Shown piece after piece: positions 41,886 to 53,976 of a stretch of 64,000 bases of DNA. Source of the stretch: Bradysia coprophila. Taxonomy: Eukaryota; Arthropoda; Insecta; Diptera; Sciaridae. Location of the stretch: the NCBI RefSeq assembly GCF_014529535.1, contig NW_023503727.1, positions 2,728,001-2,792,000 on the forward strand, in the 5' to 3' direction. The notes under the pieces are model-generated. The model made no database searches. It was not told the origin of the DNA and was given only the letters and a program-made list of their open reading frames with translations. Both the position numbers and the translations under genes were made by a program. Every line of letters begins with the position of its first letter. Positions within the stretch are counted from its first letter, which is position 1.

Positions 41886-43721
41886 TGTTTACTCTTCAAC
41901 AGCTGGATATCGACTAATGAAGCTATTCTTCCGCCTTTCCTACAAAAAAAGAAAAAAGACCTCACCAGGCTTTAGCCGGTCTATTCTTGTTACCTAGTTT
42001 TCTGAGTCCGAGGAACATACCGATGATAAAGATATTTGAAATGAAACAAAATTGTTAATATGAACTGAAGTAACAGATTTGATTACCAGTTGTAAAAAAT
42101 TAAAGGTTTGAGTTTGCTGAATTCACCTACGATTGATTTAGTAATTTCAGCTTGTAAGTAATAAAATGTTTCACAATATCGTTGTTCAAATGGCCTCGCA
42201 AACTGTAGTTTTATCACATGATATCACAATAAATATATCTAAAAAAAAATAAAATAAAAAAAAAATGCAAATGAAACGCATATACAACACATATACGGCT
42301 ATATCCATATTTTAAATGTAGGATTTGTGATAGAGTTGGGGTAACGGGGGGGCTTTATAACACATTGAAAACACATTTTATTGGACAATTTTCCCAATTT
42401 CATGGTCCAGTGATTTTTCCGCCTCTGTGCGCCATTCTCAATTATAATATTTTGCTATAGGTATTGAACGTTGGTGTCTGCATGACACTATCTCTGAATA
42501 ATTTTTTTTTTTTTTTTGTAAAACATCTTAACCGTATAATAATGAAACTATTATTTATTTGAATTTTATAAGTTTTCCTGACTTACAATATTTTCTGCGA
42601 GCATGAGTTGACACGAGTGTGAGTCTCGGTGTGAGTTCTGCATTAAAGAATCGTGGCATACACTCTGGACATTTATTTTTTATCGTAAGTTTTGCAAACC
42701 ACTTTCAACCAATTTCTTTTAATTTTTTCTTCTTCAAATTTTATAGTCTGTTCAGTTGTGAGAAGTGATTTTTTCCACGTTAGCTTCTATGCAGTAGAAT
42801 CTATTCAGTCGCAATTGAAATACTAGGAATTTAATTATCGTTTCATTTTTAGAAATACCAGAAAATGACTTAGATATTCCAGAACTAGAACATCGTTCAT
42901 AAAAATGTCATGTGTCCCGAAAAATGATAACAGATGGCGCTGAACGGAAGAAACACCATCTGTTATCAGTTCTCTGACTGTGTCCGATCAATGGCTTAAA
43001 GTTGTGAAGTGGTGACACCTACCAATGTTTGTTGCAATGAAACGTGGCGAAAGACTAATCTTGAAATGTTTTTAAAACTGAAATGTTAGTCATTGAGGGT
43101 GGCTGTGTAATTTTTTCGGTAACATGCTATATGCACGGATCCCCAACGATTAGCTGGTAAATTTAATTCAAAATTTTTACACCTCACACCGCGACAACAC
43201 TCCACCCCGACTACAATATTATATAATACCTTATGGCTGCGTCACATATACAGTTATTATGCATACACTAAACATAAACACATTTTTTAATTTATTTTAT
43301 TTTAATTCAGTTAGCATGCAAATTTATTGCTGATCCAACAAAAATTAATTAAATGTCCCTTCCCTTTAAACTTCAATTAAAATTTTGGATGATCAATTTA
43401 GTTATTATATGGCTGATGAAGTTTTTACCAAAGATGGGCGAGTTAGTCGACTGTTAGGTATATAGGTATATTTAGCTGGGGATTATTATTCATGGCATGA
43501 ATGATGTTACATTATTTTTCATTTGACGCATCATAGTTTATGGTTTAACTGATCGAATTATTGTTAATTGGCAATGAAGGTTGTTATTTGGCATGTATGA
43601 ATGGCTTTGGTGGCTTTGATATAATTTTCTTTGAATTAGTCGAACATGTAAAGAAAATGTTTACTGTGACTCATAGAAAGGTGATTTTATTTTTTGTAAT
43701 GTACAAAAAATGATGATGGAA
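41886..43721. other. unassigned stretch
   Basis: AT-rich, no supportable gene. A small hairpin GATAACAGATGG..CCATCTGTTATC lies at about 42927-42970, with a diverged relative near 55547-55598. Homopolymer runs occur at 42240-42265 and 42507-42520. Confidence 0.45.
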
Positions 43722-43952
43722 ATGACTTCTTCGTCACTATTTCCATCATTTGACCCATTCAGTGCCACACTGGCTCGAAAAGGCCTTTTAAGAAAAAATG
43801 ACTTCTTCGTCACTATTTCCATCATTTGACCCATTCAGTGCCACACTGGCTCGAAAAAGCCTTTCGGGAAAAAATGACTTCCTCGTCACTATTTCCATCA
43901 TTGGACCCATTCAGTGCCACACTGGCTCGAAATAGCCTTTCGGGAAAAAATC
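43722..43952. repeat. three-copy 76-bp minisatellite
   Basis: Three direct units each contain ATGACTTCTTCGTCAC (or TTCCTCGTCAC), TTTCCATCATTTGACCC and GCCACACTGGCTCGAAA. The ORF across it is incidental. Confidence 0.8.
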
Positions 43953-44592
43953 CAAAAGACCCATTTTTTGGGCGACTGTTTCGAATAAGGTTCTTTGGCT
44001 CATACGACTGCGTCTGCTCATAATTTAGGGGATGTTATATTCGACCAATGAAAAAATTCAACTTTACCGATAAAAAATAATAAATGACCGATATAGTTTG
44101 TACCGATAGAAAAATTATAAACTACCGATAGCGAGGTCCTGAGTACAGATAAAAATATTCATAATTTAGAAGCTGTAAGACAAGGTAGATGCTATTTGCG
44201 CCGGGTACGAATAGTATCATTTTTATTGTACATAAGAATTGTATATCACGAGCGGAGCGAGCGAAAAAATATTTCTTTGAAAGAGTGAAAAATCTAGATT
44301 CTTTTTTCTGAATTAAAAAGCGGCAGAATGAAGTAGAGCATGATTTATCTCCCTAGGCGCAAACAGTTTCTAGTAGAAATCGTTACTCTTCAGAGCTGGC
44401 TTTTGAAAAGTTTTTGTAAAGGCCACTGCGTAGGTAAAACCAAGAATATTTCTAGAGTTTCTTGATTTTCTCGAAATCTTTGCAATTTCTTGATTTCGAA
44501 AAATTCCGATAAACTTCGAGAAAATCAAGAATATTCGAAAAACTAAGTTCTCAAGTGTCTACTGACCTCGATACTGCTCTGTATCTACATTT
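43953..44592. other. unassigned stretch with a short inverted repeat
   Basis: No gene. TTCTTGATTTTCTCGAA near 44458 faces TTCGAGAAAATCAAGAA near 44515. GAGCGGAGCGAGCG near 44251 resembles the GAGCGGAGCGAGGG motif near 23829. Confidence 0.4.
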
Positions 44593-46006
44593 TTAGCCCC
44601 GTACGAAGTACAAAGGGGCTTATAGGATTACGATGCCGTGTGTAATTGATGGAATTCGAAGCAGACGGTAAGGGCAAAGTGTTAGCCTATGTTCATAGAT
44701 GACGAATCCGCAATAAAAATTTTGTCTGTCCGTCTGTCCGTCTGTCCGTCACGTCGATATCTTGAGTAAATCAAATCCGATTTCAAAATTTTTTTTTCCC
44801 TGAAAGATAGTCAAAATAGTGAGGCTAAGTTCGAAGATGGGCATATTTGGGTCGGCCCTTCGTGAGTTAGGGCCGCCTAAGTGCTTTAAGGTCTTTTGGG
44901 GATATTTACGGCAAAAAAAACGTTGGAAATGTAAATGAAACGGCAAAAGATAGGTAATGTCGATACCGATCCAGGAAAAAAAAAGTTTAAAATCGTGTGA
45001 ATGTGAGTTAGGGCCCTAGAAGTGAAAGGCTACTCGGCCCTAAGTGTATTTTGCATATAAATCGAGTAAATCTCATCCAATTTTGCTAATTTTTGTCTTA
45101 TATGAAAGGTAATTGAATACCGAATAGAATGTGGTGAGAAAAATGTTTGAAAATTAGGTCCTTGGACTGAGGCCGCTCCTCGGCCCTAAGTGTATTTTGC
45201 ATATAACTCGAGTAAATTTGATCCGATTTTCCTAATTTTTGTTTCATTTGAAAAGTAATCGAACGAGGAATAGAATGTTGTTGAAAAAAAATTAAATTTG
45301 GGTCCTTGGACTAAGGCCGCTGCTCGGCCCTAAGTGTATTTTGCATATAACTCGAGTAAATTTCATCCGTTTTTCCAAATTTTTGTTTCATTTAAAAGGT
45401 AGTTGAACATCGAATAGAATGCTGTTGAAAAAAAAATTAAAATTTGGGTCCTTGGACTAAGGCCTCTCCACCGCCCTAAGTGTGTTTTGCATATAACTCG
45501 AGTAAATTTGATCCGATTTTCCTAAATTTTGTTTCATTTGAAAGGTAATCGAACACCAAATAGAATGTTGTTGGAAAAAAAAATTGGGTCCTTGGAATAA
45601 GCCCGCTACACGGCCCTAAGTGTATTTTGCATATATCTCGAGTAAATTTCGTCCGATTTTGCTAATTTTTGTTTCATTTGGAAGGTAATCGAAGGCCGAA
45701 TATAATGATGTTGAAAAAAAAATTAAATTTGGGTCGTTGGACTAAGGCCGTAACTAGGCCTTAGGCCTCTCAATAAATTAAAATTTTAGGTCAACTTGAA
45801 ATTTGTGTTACATTTGAAAGGAACGTCGTACGGGGCTTCGTAATTGCGCTATGCGCAATTTGTAAGATGTACACATTTCATAATAATTTGACTTCAACTA
45901 GGGTGACAGACGCACTAGGGTCACGTGCGCAATAGATGTATGGGTTCGTACGGGGCTCAGTCGCAGCAAACGCTCCGACTGTTCTGACGGCTCGTTTTTT
46001 TATTTC
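44593..46006. mobile_element. CGAGCC/CGTACGGGGC family element, copy 3 (reverse orientation)
   Basis: It starts TAGCCCCGTACGAAG and ends GACTGTTCTGACGGCTCG, the reverse of copy 2. The interior has the same about 145-bp tandem units (about five here), the GTCTGTCCGTCTG patch, and the TTGCGCTATGCGCAA palindrome near 45845. No transposase. Confidence 0.85.
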
Positions 46007-47213
46007 TAATGCCAATGTATTTCGATTATAAATGTTGGTGTGGATTAGATAATGTTATCAATTCTTCGGTTATTGGCGATCACGAACGTACACCAATATA
46101 CGTTTGAGAAATATTCTCCTTGTGTGTATCCCGTTTGGGTTTTACGAAAATCAGCTAATTCTATCTTACCCTGAATTTACATAAATTGTCATGTTACTTG
46201 ACCTACCTGAAAACCTGTCAGGTCAGGTTATTCTATTTCATGTCGAATCAGGTTTTCACGTAAACTCAGGTCAGATTCGCTAATTTTACTTCAAGCTGAC
46301 AGGTATTTCAGGTCAGGTCTCACGTTCACCTTGTCTTTTCCGAGATTTAGCTAGGATCCTTAGAAGTTAATCAAATTGGTGATTTTACATGAATTGAAAG
46401 TTCCTTTCAGAACCCACCCACGAATATTTCTTCTAATTTAATCACCGAGGGTTATTTTCTTTGGGATAGTTGCTAATCGTGCGTGGAATGTCTCTGAGTT
46501 CTGACATTACGTTTTTCTAGTGCATCGAATACTGATAATGACGGCACGCCACACTGAAATTGAGATAAAGCGAGATTTCGTTTATCTTCGCTTCTTCAGA
46601 CAGGCCAATTAAGTAAAACCATATTCTGATAAACTGATAAAAGAGAGCCCACAAAAACCTCCAAAGAGGAATAAATGACGCAGTTCTGATCTATTCCAAA
46701 ATGTGCGGAAATGTACGGGAGTCAGCAGAGTTGGAAGTGAGTTTTCTCCGGTTCTAATGCACCGATCTACAGCTCGTAGAATTTGTATTAAAACCTACGC
46801 ATTCACTTGAAATGTGCCGAATCCTGACATTTTGCTAAACCCTTAATGTCAGCCCTTCCAAGTGAAGGTTCAAAAGGTTTTTTAATTTGGTCGATTTGGA
46901 AAAGTTGAAATGTGTTCGCCTGAAAATTGTTGCCTTGTTCCTGGACCTCGTCGTTTTCTTCTTATTAGTAGGGAGGAACTGCGTCAAGAACTCCGCTATC
47001 GCTACGCTCATGCTATAAAGTCATTATGGGTAATCTAATGTCGATAATTATGTTGCGTAACACTGAGAAAGTCTCAAAAGTTCGAGTTGAGTACATCATA
47101 AATTGGTGAATTGAATTACTAAAATGATAAGATTAACTTTTCGATGATTTCTTGTTACATTTTGTATCTGTCCTATCAGTTGAATTTCGATCGCATACAA
47201 CGCCTAAGCAAAC
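46007..47213. other. 5' region of the cytochrome b561-like gene
   Basis: No gene found. AGGTCAGGTT-type motifs lie at about 46195-46330. ACTGCGTCAAG..CTCCGCTATCGCT near 46979-47005 echoes the end of the 1.1-kb dispersed repeats. The last 50 bases before the ATG are probably 5' UTR. Confidence 0.4.
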
Positions 47214-48077
47214 ATGAGTGAGACCAAATTCGAAAACGTGACTGAACTCGACGCTGTAAATGTAAACAATGGAACAGAAAAATTAGACGAAATAAAAGAT
47301 GAAGAAACACCCGAAATTGAAGCGAAACGAGTCGAGAAAAAGTACACAACGTCCTTCAAAGTAGAGAGCTACTTCAATACCCTAGTTCATATTTTAAATG
47401 GGGCCGTTGCGTGTTTCATGACACTCTACCTAATTCGCGAGGTGATGAACGATTGGCCGGGTACAAATGACACGTTTCCATTACATGCCTTTTTCACGAC
47501 CGTTGGATATCAACTGTTTATGGCCGAGGCGATACTTGTGTTCTACGCACCGAATTCGTGGACATACTTCTTATCGCATAAGACGAAAAAGCATTTGCAT
47601 TGGATACTGCAGTTGATTGGTGCGATTTTCATAATTTTCGGCAATGTCTGGATAAGCGTTATAAGGACAACGCCTCACTTCGCAACCGTTCATTCAATCA
47701 CAGGTTTGCACAATACAGATCCATTGATCAGATTTGCGACGAAGCTAAATGATCTTTTACGCTACTCAAAAGGTTTAATATCGATGATACTATTGGGCAT
47801 AACGATGCTGCAAGGAGTCTGGGCATATTTCGCTTTTGATTTGCGGGCATACATGAAACCGATTCAGAGCAAATTCTTGCACAATATCCATTCACTTTTG
47901 TGTTTTGTTATCGGAATGATAAGCTTGATATTCGGCTACAGAATGGGTGCTGACCATGGCACTTTCGATACAATCGAAATGGAATATGCACTGATTACAA
48001 TCGCTGTGGTGACCACTGTTTTTTCAGTAGTTGGTGCTGTGAAATCTGGATTGAGATATTTAAATAAAATCGAATAG
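47214..48077 (+). CDS. cytochrome b561-domain transmembrane reductase (CYB561D-like)
   Basis: The unspliced frame is 287 residues. An acidic N-terminal tail of about 48 residues is followed by six hydrophobic helices (about 54-76, 90-111, 128-150, 186-208, 224-243, 257-281). Candidate haem histidines are H91 (helix 2), H129 (KKHLHW), H160 (VHSITGL) and H226 (FLHNIHSL), which fits the two-haem b561 arrangement carrying electrons from ascorbate across a membrane. Residues 164-186 break the family motif after VHSIT. The DNA there, 47704-47772, is GTTTGC..AAAAG, 69 bases, in frame and stop-free; splicing it joins VHSITG to LISMILL and restores the usual spacing. The mature product is therefore probably 264 residues. 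The ATG follows AAGCAAAC, and no better upstream start exists. Confidence 0.88.
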   Translation: MSETKFENVTELDAVNVNNGTEKLDEIKDEETPEIEAKRVEKKYTTSFKVESYFNTLVHILNGAVACFMTLYLIREVMNDWPGTNDTFPLHAFFTTVGYQLFMAEAILVFYAPNSWTYFLSHKTKKHLHWILQLIGAIFIIFGNVWISVIRTTPHFATVHSITGLHNTDPLIRFATKLNDLLRYSKGLISMILLGITMLQGVWAYFAFDLRAYMKPIQSKFLHNIHSLLCFVIGMISLIFGYRMGADHGTFDTIEMEYALITIAVVTTVFSVVGAVKSGLRYLNKIE

Positions 48078-48173
48078 TGAGACCGTTTAAGTATGAGAAT
48101 AGCACAGTCGTCACCCGGATTTTGCCCATGGAATTCACAACTAATAACAATTTGTTTAGTTTTATGAAATCGT

Positions 48174-49983
48174 ATTGACACTCTGTATAACACTGACACT
48201 CTACATCACGCTGACACCATGTTATAACACTGACACTCTGCATAACACTGACACTCTGCATAACACTGACACTCTGCATAACGCTGACACTCTACATCAC
48301 GCTGACACTATGTTATAACACTGACACTCTGCATAACACTGACACTCTACATCATGCTGACACTATGTTATAACACTGACACTGTGCATAACACTGACAC
48401 TCTGCATCACGCTGACACTATGTTATAACACTGACATTCTGCATAACACTGACACTCTACATCACGCTGACACTATGTTATAACACTGACACTCTTCATA
48501 ACACTGATACTCTACATAACACTGACACTCTGCATAACACTGACACTCTACATCATGCTGACACTATGTTATAACACTGACACTGTGCATAACACTGACA
48601 CTCTGCATCACGCTGACACTATGTTATAACACTGACATTCTGCATAACACTGACACTCTACATCATGCTGACACTATGTTATAACACTGACACTGTGCAT
48701 AACACTGACACTCTGCATCACGCTGACACTATGTTATAACACTGACATTCTGCATAACACTGACACTCTACATCACGCTGACACTATGTTATAACACTGA
48801 CACTCTTCATAACACTGATACTCTACATAACACTGACACTGTGCATAACACTGACACTCTGCATCACGCTGACACTATGTTATAACACTGACATTCTGCA
48901 TAACACTGACACTCTACATCATGCTGACACTATGTTATAACACTGACACTGTGCATAACACTGACACTCTGCATCACGCTGACACTATGTTATAACACTG
49001 ACATTCTGCATAACACTGACACTCTACATCACGCTGACACTATGTTATAACACTGACACTCTGCATAACACTGACACTCTACATCATGCTGACACTATGT
49101 TATAACACTGACACTGTGCATAACACTGACACTCTGCATCACGCTGACACTATGTTATAACACTGACATTCTGCATAACACTGACACTCTACATCACGCT
49201 GACACTATGTTATAACACTGACACTGTGCATAACACTGACACTCTGCATCACGCTGACACTATGTTATAACACTGACATTCTGCATAACACTGACACTCT
49301 ACATCATGCTGACACTATGTTATAACACTGACACTGTGCATAACACTGACACTCTGCATCACGCTGACAGTATGTTATAACACTGACACTCTGCATAACA
49401 CTGATACTCTACATAACACTGACACTCTGCATAACACTGACACTCTGCATAACACTGACACTCTACATCACGCTGACACTATGTTATAACACTGACACTA
49501 TGTTATAACACTGACACTATGTTATAACACTGACACTCTGCATAACACTGACACTCTGCATAACACTGACACTCTACATCACGCTGACACTATGTTATAA
49601 CACTGACACCATGTTATAACACTGACACTCTGCATAACACTGACACTCTACATAACACTGACACTCTACATCACGCTGACACTATGTTATAACACTGACA
49701 CTATGTTATAACACTGACACTCTGCATAACACTGACACTGTACATAACACTGACACTGTACATAACACTGACACTGTACATAACACTGACACTATGTTAT
49801 AACACTGACACTCTGGATAACACTGACACTCTGCATAACACTGACACTCTGTATAACACTGACACTCTACATCACACTGACACTATGTTATAACACTGAC
49901 ACTCTGCATAACACTGACACTCTACATCACGCTGACACTATGTTATCACACTGACACTCTGCATAACACTGATACTGTGCAGT
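48174..49983. repeat. 1.8-kb array of 18-bp units, about 100 copies
   Basis: The unit is close to ATAACACTGACACTCTGC. Variants (CTCTACATCACGCTGACA, CTATGTTATAACACTGAC) alternate to give a 54-bp and longer higher-order pattern repeated many times between 48300 and 49380. It starts about 100 bases after the stop of the b561-like gene and so probably lies in or next to its 3' UTR. ORFs in it are periodic artefacts. Confidence 0.95.
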
Positions 49984-51555
49984 GTGCATCATTATGTTCT
50001 TCGTGATTTATAATCAGGACGAAAGTCTATCTGGGTTTACGGACTCTTGGCTGATACATGATATCAATCCACATTTGTGAAATAGTAGAATCCCTGTGAA
50101 TTGCGATTGGATAGGAGTTTTAGATGAACCTTAGTCAACATAAGCGCAGCCAGGTGATCCCAATTCAAGCTAGGGGAACCTAAGTACAACGATCTTTATT
50201 TTATAGAAGATATGGTCGCTGTATGTGAACGGCTAGCCAACAAATTTGTATTATGTTTAATATAAACATAAAACCTCCCCATCGAAGAAGCCACTAACAA
50301 TCCCAACGCTTATCAAAGCAGAAAAACAGCAAGTCCCAACAGGTGTTTTTGTTGCAAGTTTCTTCTCAATTACCAGAAATTGAACATCCCATCCTTCATT
50401 ATGCTCCGTACAAACTGTGTACTATATTGCATTTAATTACCTACTTCTTCTCGCATTTTAAAGAATTAGAGACCAAACCGACGGTGTGTAATAAAGTGAA
50501 CAAAAGAAAAAAAAAACTTTTCTCAAGACAGATATATGTAACACAGTCTGAGCCGCCCGTGTTTGTCCAAGTAATTTGAATAATTCTGATATGCTAAGCG
50601 AAAGAAAATGTTTTGCCTGAAATGGCAACTGAAAGGAAAACTTTTTGATTGGTGTATGAGACAACACCAGCGAGTTTTTCTTTATAAAATTATGCAGGTG
50701 TTACCGACATTTTATATTAACTATGCTGCGAGGTATTTTGTATATTTCACATTTTAATATACTGGAAATCTTGTCTACCCAACTCGACGAAATGCAGTAC
50801 GCTTCGTTGTCGACCATTTCCTACCGAGGACGATGGAGACGGTTAAAATGAATGTTACTTTTTATCATTGTGTAGTACTTGTAAGAACCTGAAACCTGAA
50901 AGGTTTGGATAAATCGGGATTTGGTTTGTACAGTACGATTAATCAATTTTCAAAATTTAATTTTAATTCAAAAAGCACAAAGTTTTTCATAGTCGCCCAG
51001 GTCTCCTGATCATATTTACGAAAAAAAATATTTTTTTTAATTCTACATTTTAAGGGTGCCGCCTGAGCAATTTATGAGAACTAAGCATTTTTTACGAGTA
51101 AGGGATTCTTCAAGCATTTAAATCCCGGAGACCATTTCCGATGGTCACGATGATCTTGCTCATGAAATGTCGGCAACAGTTCAATTTTTCAATTTAACAT
51201 TAAATTTGAAATAGTTATTTAGGTATCTGTGGTGTACGACTAGCGAAAGTGCCTAAAATAAACCGTCCACAACAGGACCAAAATTACAAGAAAAATTCCG
51301 TAATTTATGCCTAAGAATTTGAAACATAAGAGGTATTGAAAAACATTTAGCAAATGTACAATGTGCAAATGTGCAAGGATAGTTTGAAAAACTTTTTGTG
51401 ACTCTAAGTGAGAGAAATGGTTACCCTTTTCAAACCAAATTCAAGTCATTACGAAAAATACTGTAATACTGGCTAAGCCAGGAGATAGCGTCCTACAGAC
51501 ACTCGACCCAGCATTATTTAATTTGGATAAAAAATATCTGAACTGTAATCGAGCA
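49984..51555. other. unassigned stretch
   Basis: No supportable gene, repeat or RNA. Short ORFs at 50343 and 50458 lack family features. Confidence 0.45.
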
Positions 51556-51937
51556 TCTCCCTTAAGACCAATGGACCTTTTTCAAATGGATTAGCCTACA
51601 GTTAAGCGGAAAAATATTCGATTTTTTTAAACAATCACGCAAAAATGTGTTACTTTTAAAAGGAAAACTTGCTTTGTGAGTCATAAATTGACCCACTTGT
51701 AGAAACCTTTACAAATTGCGTAAAATGTAATCTGCGCAGGATTCTCCAAGTGGGTGAAGGTATGACTCACAGACCAATTTTTCCTTTAAAAGTAACACTT
51801 TTTTGCGTGCTTTAATGGCTTTGCTTCTTCAAAAAAAGATTCAGAAAAAAGGTTCAGAGAAATCATCAAAAAACGAATATTTTTCCGCCTAAATGTAGGC
51901 TACAAATTTGCAAAGGGTCCATTGCTCTTAATGTTAT
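51556..51937. mobile_element. foldback of about 380 bp
   Basis: ACCAATGGACC and GTTACTTTTAAAAGGAAAA on the left face TTTTCCTTTAAAAGTAAC and GGGTCCATTGC on the right; GACCCACTTG/CAAGTGGGT pairs near the centre. Non-coding. Confidence 0.75.
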
Positions 51938-52244
51938 AGAATGAATCAAAAATTCACCTTGGATCAGCAAACATATTTTCTCGGAATTCACCTATTACCA
52001 GCCGCATACGTTTAGCGACGATGAGTATAAAATTTGGTTTGAATTTGTTGACTGAATCAATTGAAGTAACAGATTCGATTGTAATTATGATGGTTATTGT
52101 GTAAAATGTTGCATGCCGTTTTCTCACACTCAATATTAAGAGTGTACAAGGGTCTTCGGACAAGAACCAAAATAATTCTCAGGATGCAAGAGATGGAATA
52201 CAACAAAAAATGGACGAACGGATAATTTGAACCTTACTTAAACG

Positions 52245-53976
52245 GCCCGTCATTGGGAAATGACAGGACAATTTCCCGAAAATGTATGGAAAATTTTATC
52301 ACAAAAATTCACCGAAAAAATTCAAAGAAACTCACCTCTTATGCTTTCCATTGTGGCATAGTCTCTTTAGGTCGTCAAGGCATATTTGAACACTAAAACA
52401 CTTTTTACTCGATGCAAAAAAAAATTTTTTTTTTGTTTTGTCGCGACAAAAACACAAAAAATATTTCGACACAACTGTCACACTCCGCTACTATAAGTAC
52501 TAGAATGAATGTTTGCTGTGTTCACTTCGGCGGTAAAATATTTTCATTCAAAAAAGTGACGGACATTTAAAAACAATCATCAAACGGTTGACAAAGGGTA
52601 GCGTATACATTTAATAATGTTCATCGACCATTTTTTAAAGCTTTACGAGAGCTCAGCGGGCATTCTCTCAACGATGGGAGAGCATTTATTAAAAATTTAG
52701 CCTCTCGTAAGACTGCGCTGAGCGTAAATAAATGTTCGTTCCTCTTTAGTAAGCTAAGAAGACTTCGCGAAGTATAATTATGCCACCTCTTTGAATAAAA
52801 ATATCGGGTGAGGTCGAATAATTCTCCGCTGAGCTCTAATAATTCTTCGCTGAGCTTTAACAAACCTCCGCTGAGCTCTAATAATTCTCCGCTAGGCTTT
52901 AGGAAGTGTCCGTTAGGCCTAAGCAAGTTGAAGGAAGGCCTAATGGAGCAAATTGACACTCTGCGGAGATCTGCCAAAGCTAAGTGGAGTCTTATTAAAT
53001 CATAGCAACAATTATTAGGTATCCGCTGAAGCTTATTGAGTGTTCGCTTAGCTTCATTGCCTTACTACAACGTGCTGAGGTCTGGCGGACTCTTACTGAA
53101 GCCTAGGAGAGAATTATTAGAACTCATTAGAGGCTTGTCAAAGCTCAGCGGAGAATTATTAAAGCTCAGCGGAGGTTTGTTAAAGCTCAGCGGAGAATTA
53201 TTCGACCTCATCCGATATTTATGTTCGAAGAGGTGGCATAATTAGATTCAGCGAAGTCTTGTTAGCTTACTAAAGAAGTGGGAGAGGTTACAATTTTAAT
53301 AAATGTCTACCATCGTTGAAGTGTCGGACACTTTTTTGAATGAAAATATTTTACCGCCGAAGTGAACACAGCAAACATTCATTCTAGTCCTTATAATAGC
53401 GGAGTGTCACTGTTGTGTCGAAATATTTTCTGTGTTTTTGTCGCGACAAAACAAAAAAAAACTTTTTGTTTTTGCATCGAGTAAAAAGTGTTTTAGTGTT
53501 CAGATATGCCTTGGCGACCTAAAGAGACTATGCCCGAATACAATGAAAGGCATAAGAGGTGAGTTTCTTTGAGTTTTTTCGGTGAATTTTTGTGAAAATT
53601 TTTTCCATACATTTTCGAAAACTGTCCTGTCATTTCCCAATGACGGGCCATTTAAGGCCCGTCATTGGGAAATGACAGGACAGTTTCCCGAAAATGTATG
53701 GAAAATTTTATCACAAAAATTCACCGAAAAAATTCAAAGAAACTCACCTCTTATGCCTTTCATTGTATTCGGCATAGTCTCTTTAGGTCGCCAAGGCATA
53801 TTTGAACATTGAACACTAAACACTTTTTACTCGATGCAAAAACAAAAAGTTTTTTTTTGTTTTGTCGCGACAAAAACACAGAAAATATTTCGACACAACT
53901 GTGACACTCCGCTACTATAAGTACTAGAATCAATGTTTGCTGTGTTCACTTCGGCGGTAAAATATTTTCATTCATA
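52245..53976. mobile_element. element with three about 330-bp terminal-repeat arms and a minisatellite core
   Basis: The arms are at about 52245-52570 (forward), 53320-53650 (reverse) and 53655-53976 (forward), the last two meeting head to head at GGGCCATTTAAGGCCC. All contain GGCCCGTCATTGGGAAATG, TTTTGTCGCGACAAAA and TTCACTTCGGCGGTAAAATA. Between the first two arms an inverted pair of AGCTCAGCGGAGAATTATT minisatellites lies at about 52800-53215. In the middle arm an ATG at 53506 opens 17 codons (MPWRPKETMPEYN..) ending in AG/GTGAGT at 53558, a possible first exon. The other arms carry frame-disrupted versions. Confidence 0.8.

Noticed and set aside
47995..48279. Minus-strand ORF with MQSVSV repeats
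   Set aside because: Periodic translation of the 18-bp array plus the antisense of the b561-like gene.
48174..49983. CRISPR-like regular spacing of short repeats
   Set aside because: The repeats are contiguous variants of one 18-bp unit with no unique spacers, in a eukaryotic context. It is a minisatellite.
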